From: Clostridia bacterium
GTDB taxonomy: Bacteria; Bacillota; Clostridia; Christensenellales; UBA1242
Assembly (NCBI GenBank): GCA_017473285.1
Contig: JAFULP010000044.1
Span: 1-16,160 of the forward strand
Direction: 5' to 3'
DNA: 16,160 bases
The position numbers and the translations under genes were made by a program. Shown in pieces: positions 12,053 to 16,160 of the stretch (position 1 is its first letter; the number at the start of each line of letters is the position of its first letter). The notes under the pieces are model-generated. The model was given only the letters and a program-made list of their open reading frames with translations, was not told where the DNA came from and made no database searches.

Positions 12053-12081
12053 TTGAAAAATAAAAATTTTTTTGTTACAAT
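12053..12081 (+). promoter_or_regulatory. Promoter of the ABC-like gene, leaderless geometry
   Basis: TTGAAA (12053-12058), a 17-bp spacer and TACAAT (12076-12081). The predicted +1 is exactly A12088, the first base of the ATG. There is no ribosome binding site in AAAGTT, the six bases between. Confidence 0.6.
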
Positions 12082-12087
12082 AAAGTT

Positions 12088-12693
12088 ATGATTAAGTTTG
12101 ATAATGTTAGTTACACATATTTTAGTGGTTTTTACACTTTGTTTAATTTTAGTTACAATTTTGATGCGGGTAACTATGCGCTGGTTGGTGATGATGTTGG
12201 TGGTCCGCTTACTTTGATTAGACTACTTGCCAAACTGGACACTTACTACAAAGGCAACATTTTAATTAATGGTAAAAGTTTGAAAAAAACTAATTACAAA
12301 AAAGATTTTCAAGTTGCATACATTAGCGCCAAACCTAAGTTTTTTAACAATAAAACAGTGCTTGAAAATGTGGCATACCCCCTAAAATCAAGGGGTGTAA
12401 AAAAGGTTGAGCGAAACAACATCGCTCTTGTAACTCTTAGCAATTGGGGCTGGAAAGATAAAGCCAATTTAAAGGTCAAAGATTTGAACCATTCTGACCT
12501 TATCACCCTTGCCCTAATTCGTGCCAGTGTGCGCAAACTGGACTTGTTGCTATGCGAAAATATATTTGACACTATTTCGCCTAGCGTATTAGATAAAATT
12601 AATGCTACTACCAAAATTATAGTAACACCTGACTATAGCAATTTTAACAACTATACCGCCCTACTATTTAATTTGGGTAATTTAGATGATTAG
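12088..12693 (+). CDS. Degenerate ABC-type ATPase domain (probable pseudo-ATPase)
   Basis: A 201-aa single ABC nucleotide-binding-domain fold with nearly every catalytic motif changed. The Walker A position reads GDDVGGPLT (34-42), with the Lys and Ser/Thr lost. The Q-loop region (80-85) reads SAKPKF without Gln, the signature LSGGQ reads LNHSD (133-137), Walker B ends LLLCEN (C156 in place of Asp, E157 kept) and the switch His is P181 (VTPD). The flanking framework is well kept (MIKFDNVSYTY start, NILINGKSL, KTVLENVAYPLKSRGV, LALIRASVRKLDLLL), and the frame is open and full-length, so this is not a simple decaying pseudogene. No permease gene is adjacent. A structural or regulatory partner of another ABC system is possible. 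Translation is probably leaderless. Confidence 0.75.
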   Translation: MIKFDNVSYTYFSGFYTLFNFSYNFDAGNYALVGDDVGGPLTLIRLLAKLDTYYKGNILINGKSLKKTNYKKDFQVAYISAKPKFFNNKTVLENVAYPLKSRGVKKVERNNIALVTLSNWGWKDKANLKVKDLNHSDLITLALIRASVRKLDLLLCENIFDTISPSVLDKINATTKIIVTPDYSNFNNYTALLFNLGNLDD

Positions 12694-12785
12694 AATAATG
12701 CATAATTATTTAAACCAAAACTAATCTTAATATATTATTGTAGTTAAAGTATGCATTAAAACAAAATATAAAAATATAGATAGCA

Positions 12786-12815
12786 AAAAACAAGGCTAAA
12801 TTTAGCCTTGTTTTT
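12786..12815. terminator. Bidirectional terminator between convergent genes
   Basis: A perfect 30-bp palindrome (12786-12800 with 12801-12815), GC-rich in the middle (CAAGGC/GCCTTG) with A and T tracts at both ends. It can end transcription of the ABC-like gene (plus) and of the HPF-like gene (minus). The preceding gap, 12694-12785, holds only a 9-bp inverted repeat (12696-12704 with 12750-12758). Confidence 0.85.
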
Positions 12816-12827
12816 AATTACATTTAA

Positions 12828-13160
12828 TTATACACCAAGAGTGTCTTCTTCTGCTTCTGCCACTGCAGACGCTTTCTTTCTAGCGTGTTCTTTTTTATCA
12901 ATCTTTGTTTTCCTGTCATTACGAACAATGTTTGACACCTTTTTAACTGCATCATGCACTGCTTCGCCAACTTTTTTGCCAGTTGTGTTTACTGGAACTT
13001 TTACGCCTGTAATTTTGCAATAAGCATTATCAGTTTCTCTGTAGCCTGCTTCAATAATCAAAGTGCCACGGGCTTCCAAACTATCAAGTTTGCTAACTGC
13101 TGCTTGCACCTTTTTGTCGGTGATAACACCTTCTTCAGTATTGTTAAATCTATAATTCAT
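12828..13160 (-). CDS. Short HPF/RaiA-like ribosome hibernation factor (putative)
   Basis: A 110-aa protein compatible with the beta-alpha-beta-beta-beta-alpha HPF/RaiA fold, which binds the 30S A/P sites to silence or dimerise ribosomes. It shows an N-terminal strand and helix (ITDKKVQAAVSKLDSLEARG), strands (TLIIEAGYRETDNAYCKITGVKVPVN) and a second helix with the D/K pattern (KKVGEAVHDAVKKVSNIVRNDRKTK), followed by a basic then acidic tail (85-110). It lacks the C-terminal dimerisation domain of the long HPF usual in Firmicutes. Similarity is by pattern, so other small basic RNA-binding proteins remain possible. The ATG is preceded by AAGGAGAAAGGACT, and the promoter has a consensus -35. 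Confidence 0.5.
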   Translation of the reverse strand: MNYRFNNTEEGVITDKKVQAAVSKLDSLEARGTLIIEAGYRETDNAYCKITGVKVPVNTTGKKVGEAVHDAVKKVSNIVRNDRKTKIDKKEHARKKASAVAEAEEDTLGV

Positions 13161-13182
13161 AGTCCTTTCTCCTTTTATACTT

Positions 13183-13213
13183 ATTATATACTAAATTTTT
13201 AAATATTTGTCAA
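13183..13213 (-). promoter_or_regulatory. Promoter of the HPF-like gene
   Basis: A perfect TTGACA (13213-13208) on the minus strand, then TATATA after 17 bp (13190-13185) or TATAAT after 19 bp (13188-13183). The leader is about 20 nt and includes the AGGAG ribosome binding site. The gap 13214-13355 to the end of clpC shows no clear terminator. Confidence 0.7.
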
Positions 13214-13355
13214 TCTAATTTAATTATTTTTAACAAATTTTTTTATTATTTCAAGCCACACCCCATTTGCTTGTTTTTGGTTAAAATTTTTATCATATAT
13301 CTTTATGGTTTAATTAGAGTGTTGCTTGCACTTAACCTTATATTTACGCATTAAA

Positions 13356-15830
13356 TTATTTTACCAAAAATTGCAACTTATTGCTTTTGCAATCTACCAT
13401 AATAGTATTTCCATCCTTAATTTCGCCACGCAAATACATATCGGCAAGTTCGTCTTCAATAGCGGTGGTAATAAGCCTACGCAACGGCCTTGCACCATAG
13501 TCGGCATTAGTTCCGTTTTTGATTAAATATCTAAGTGTGCTAGCACTAAACTTTAGTTCAATATTTTTGTCTTTCAAGTTTTTGTTTAGTTCTTCAAGCA
13601 TCTTTTTAGCAATTTCCGCCACCACATCTTCGCCCAACTTATTAAATACTACAATATTGTCAATACGATTGATAAGTTCTGGTCTAAAGTGCTTTTTTAA
13701 CTCATCAAGCGCCACTTGCTTTAAGTCCATTTCGGCATTTGATTTGTCGCTAAAGCCAAGTTCGATGCGCTTGTTGTTAAGTTTGTCACTACCAATATTG
13801 GATGTAAGTACAATCACGGTGTTTTTAAAACTTACCACTCTGCCGTGACTATCTGTAAGGCGTCCATCTTCCAACACTTGCAACAACATATTAAACACAT
13901 CTGGATGTGCCTTTTCAATTTCATCAAACAATACCACACTGTATGGCTTGCGCCTTACTTGTTCGGTTAATTGTCCCGCATCGTCAAAGCCTACATATCC
14001 TGGTGGCGAACCAATTAGTTTTGATACGCTGTGCGCTTCCATATATTCGCTCATATCAAGGCGTATCATCTTGTCGTCGCTGTCAAATAACGCATTTGCA
14101 AGCGCCTTGCATAATTCGGTTTTACCAACACCTGTGCTACCTAGGAATAGGAAACTTCCAATTGGGCGTCTAGCGTCACGCATACCAATACGGCCACGGC
14201 GAATTGCCTTTGCTACCACTTTGATTGCTTCTTCTTGACCTTTTACCCTTTCGCCCAAAGTTTGCTCTAGTTTTAGCAACTTTTCGCTTTCGCCTTCGGT
14301 TACCTTTGTGATAGGGATACCAGTCCACTTGCTTACCACTTCGGCAATTTCTTCTTCGCCAATTTCGGCTGGAGTTTCAGGCTTGGTGGATGGTGCATTT
14401 TTAAGTTCGTCCAATTGCTTTTTAACATCGGCAATTTCGTCACGAAGTTTACTTGCCTTTTCAAAGTCTTCTTGAGTTACCGCATCTTCCTTGTTGGCGT
14501 TAAGTTGATTTAATTTTTCCTTCAATTCCTTCTCTTGAGTGCTTGAATAATTATTCTTAACCTTGGCTCTTGATGATGCTTCGTCGATTAGGTCAATTGC
14601 CTTATCTGGCAAACTGCGGTCCAAAATATACTTGTCCGAAAGTTTAACCGCCGACACAATAGCATCGTCTGTGATTTTTACCTTATGGAAGGCTTCGTAA
14701 CTATCTCTCAATCCCTTTAATATTGTAATCGTGTCTTCCACTGTTGGCGGATTTACCATTATTGGCTGAAATCTGCGCTCCAACGCCTTGTCTTGCTCAA
14801 TGTATTTACGATATTCATCTGTGGTGGTTGCCCCTATTGTTTGCATCTCACCCCTTGCAAGATATGGCTTAATCATATCTGCTGGTGAAGTTTCACCCTT
14901 GTCACTTCCCGCTTGAGCAAGAGTATGAATTTCGTCAATAAACACAATTATATTTTTGCTATTCATAATTGTTTCAATGGCGTTTTTTAGTTTTTCTTCC
15001 ATCGAACCACGATATTTAGTACCCGCCATCAATCCGCCAATATCAAGACTATAAATGGTTTTGCCCTTTAAAATTTGTGGCACATCACCGCTAACTATTT
15101 TTTGTGCCAAGCCTTCCACGATTGCCGACTTACCAACACCCGCTTCACCAATTAATACTGGATTGTTTTTGGTTTTACGACACAAAATTTCAATCACTCT
15201 TTCAATTTCGGCATCACGCCCAATAATTGGGTCAATTTTGCCTTGCTTAGCCCTTAAAGTTACATCGCTGCCCATTTGCAATAATTCTTCGCTTAGTTCG
15301 CTAGTTACCACATCTGGAGTTGTTGCATAATCTTCTTGCGCTTCCTTGTTGATTTTGCCCACACGCACAAATCCTTCATCGCTAAAGGCGCTTTTAGGTT
15401 GTTGCGATTTGTTGGAAATTAACGCAATCATTTTGTTGCGCATTTCATACACATTAAGTTTTAGTGCTCCCGCCAAAATTTGAATTGCGTAACTATCGTT
15501 TTGCGACAACAGTGACACCAACATATGCTCGGTGCTAATGTATGAATTACCTGTTCGTTTTGCCACTTCGTTGGCAAGCACAAACATCTCTTTTGCTCGT
15601 GGTGAAAAGTCACCAACATTTGAGCCAAAACCAGTACCCATATTATCCAAAACTTGCTCCATTACTTGTGTGGTAACCTTATAACTTTTAAGCAATTTTG
15701 ACGCTTGACAATCCACTTTTGTTAGCCCATACAACAAGTGCTCTGTGCCAATAGGATTGCCATATTTGCGTGCGGTAATTTGCGCATACTGAATACTTTT
15801 GTTTGCCAAATCGGTTAAATTGTATATCAT
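13356..15830 (-). CDS. clpC: ATP-dependent unfoldase ClpC
   Basis: An 824-aa HSP100/Clp AAA+ protein, full length, which unfolds substrates and feeds them to ClpP in the cytosol. The N-terminal Clp repeats (1-145) bind adaptors or substrates. AAA-1 has Walker A GEAGVGKS (228-235) and Walker B IIVFIDE (294-300). The ClpC-type middle domain is at about 415-485 with the UVR-like EDFEKASKLRDEI (454-466). AAA-2 has GSTGVGKT (564-571) and VVLFDEIEK (632-640). A ClpP-docking loop LGF is at 691-693, so ClpP partnership is expected. The start ATG has AGGAG about 7 nt upstream. Unlike the usual ctsR-mcsA-mcsB-clpC operon, no such genes adjoin it here, and I find no CtsR or CIRCE operator upstream. A large structured element lies 150 nt before the start. 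Confidence 0.95.
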   Translation of the reverse strand: MIYNLTDLANKSIQYAQITARKYGNPIGTEHLLYGLTKVDCQASKLLKSYKVTTQVMEQVLDNMGTGFGSNVGDFSPRAKEMFVLANEVAKRTGNSYISTEHMLVSLLSQNDSYAIQILAGALKLNVYEMRNKMIALISNKSQQPKSAFSDEGFVRVGKINKEAQEDYATTPDVVTSELSEELLQMGSDVTLRAKQGKIDPIIGRDAEIERVIEILCRKTKNNPVLIGEAGVGKSAIVEGLAQKIVSGDVPQILKGKTIYSLDIGGLMAGTKYRGSMEEKLKNAIETIMNSKNIIVFIDEIHTLAQAGSDKGETSPADMIKPYLARGEMQTIGATTTDEYRKYIEQDKALERRFQPIMVNPPTVEDTITILKGLRDSYEAFHKVKITDDAIVSAVKLSDKYILDRSLPDKAIDLIDEASSRAKVKNNYSSTQEKELKEKLNQLNANKEDAVTQEDFEKASKLRDEIADVKKQLDELKNAPSTKPETPAEIGEEEIAEVVSKWTGIPITKVTEGESEKLLKLEQTLGERVKGQEEAIKVVAKAIRRGRIGMRDARRPIGSFLFLGSTGVGKTELCKALANALFDSDDKMIRLDMSEYMEAHSVSKLIGSPPGYVGFDDAGQLTEQVRRKPYSVVLFDEIEKAHPDVFNMLLQVLEDGRLTDSHGRVVSFKNTVIVLTSNIGSDKLNNKRIELGFSDKSNAEMDLKQVALDELKKHFRPELINRIDNIVVFNKLGEDVVAEIAKKMLEELNKNLKDKNIELKFSASTLRYLIKNGTNADYGARPLRRLITTAIEDELADMYLRGEIKDGNTIMVDCKSNKLQFLVK

Positions 15831-15983
15831 ATTTTTCTCCTTTTATTTTGTTTTAAATTTAATTATCAATTTATTTAAATAATTTTAAAAATTTTCAAAA
15901 TTAATTTAATTAAAATATCTTAATTAATTGTTTATACTTATTTTTAGCGTATTAAGACGGCTAAAGACTTATGAAATGAAGAT
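15831..15983. other. AT-rich upstream region of clpC
   Basis: It holds the clpC ribosome binding site and long A/T runs with AT-only inverted repeats. A short 6-bp hairpin TTTAGC/GCTAAA (15943-15948 with 15960-15965) has no T-run. There is no convincing promoter, CtsR box (tandem GGTCAAA) or CIRCE element (TTAGCACTC inverted repeat). Confidence 0.5.
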
Positions 15984-16107
15984 GCTACGCTTATGAAAAT
16001 ATGAAAGTATGAAGACGCAAACAAGTTTGCTTATTGAGGTAAGATTATATTAATATTTATAAATCCGACCTTAATAAGTGACTAAGTCACGCCTTCATAA
16101 GCGAAGC
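15984..16107. repeat. 124-nt multibranch element upstream of clpC
   Basis: The outer arms 15984-15997 and 16094-16107 pair at 13 of 14 positions (one A-A mismatch). Inside, three hairpins abut: GCAAAC/GTTTGC (16017-16030), an 11-bp stem with one wobble (16030-16040 with 16068-16078) around a 27-nt AT-rich loop, and GTGACT/AGTCAC with a 1-nt loop (16078-16090). The left strand between outer arm and hairpins carries repeated TATGAA words. On the minus strand a weak promoter-like TTGTAA, 18 bp, TATTAA lies just before the element. It could be a 5' leader of clpC mRNA, an independent RNA or an intergenic repeat. Confidence 0.6.
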
Positions 16108-16160
16108 GACTTAATATTTTCATTTTTTATTTATTTACAATATTTTTTAAATTTATTTTA

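Noticed and set aside
12696..12758. 9-bp inverted repeat TAATGCATA/TATGCATTA
   Set aside because: AT-rich, 45-nt loop, no link to a gene; the palindromic terminator next to it explains the end of transcription better.
13252..13328. Long-range stem CAAGCCACAC/GTGTTGCTTG after clpC
   Set aside because: One mismatch, a 57-nt loop and no T tract on the minus strand; not supportable as a terminator.
15831..15983. CtsR or CIRCE heat-shock operator upstream of clpC
   Set aside because: Neither tandem GGTCAAA nor the TTAGCACTC inverted repeat is present.

Overview
The window looks like chromosomal DNA of a low-GC Gram-positive bacterium, most likely an uncultured gut-type clostridium. The evidence is its AT-rich intergenic DNA, AGGAG-type ribosome binding sites, a YlmC/YmxH-family sporulation-associated gene next to nrdR, a YkpA-type ABC-F protein, a clostridial-type second topoisomerase pair and a ClpC unfoldase. 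TGA is used as a stop, so the code is standard. I see no rRNA, tRNA, CRISPR array, transposase or integrase.

Layout. Positions 1-8572 are all on the minus strand: an ABC-F ATPase cut by the window edge, nrdR, the PRC-barrel gene ylmC/ymxH, a short-chain dehydrogenase, a type IIA topoisomerase pair (A subunit after B subunit, one base apart; best read as parC/parE) and a cytidine-deaminase-like gene. Positions 8818-10238 on the plus strand are a translationally coupled pair: a small Q/N/S-rich protein and a cytosolic subtilisin-type (S8) protease. Positions 10235-12034 form a small accessory-looking module: a divergent HTH switch (one minus-strand and two tandem plus-strand XRE-like regulators), a SLOG-fold (DUF1273-like) gene, and another divergent XRE regulator. 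Then come an ABC-type ATPase domain that has lost nearly all catalytic motifs (12088-12693), a short HPF/RaiA-like gene (minus) and clpC (minus).

The non-coding DNA holds most of the novelty. (i) A near-perfect NrdR box lies upstream of nrdR, with a weaker second box exactly 31 bp away. (ii) Three highly structured elements lie in 5' regions: before ylmC (with its own promoter candidate and an intrinsic terminator ending 15 nt before the start codon), before the deaminase gene (a fully packed 73-nt cloverleaf plus competing pairings, behind an extended -10 promoter) and before clpC (a 14-bp outer stem around three hairpins). (iii) Three copies of an AACAnnTGTCTT operator sit in the divergent HTH promoter region. 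(iv) At least two genes have a -10 box that puts transcription start on or next to the A of the ATG, with no ribosome binding site, suggesting leaderless mRNAs.

How the genes fit together: most minus-strand genes are housekeeping (translation factor, dNTP-supply regulator, chromosome decatenation, pyrimidine salvage, proteostasis, ribosome hibernation). The HTH/SLOG block looks like a compact foreign regulatory insert. Functions are assigned from protein motifs read by eye; structures and promoters are pattern-based and untested.
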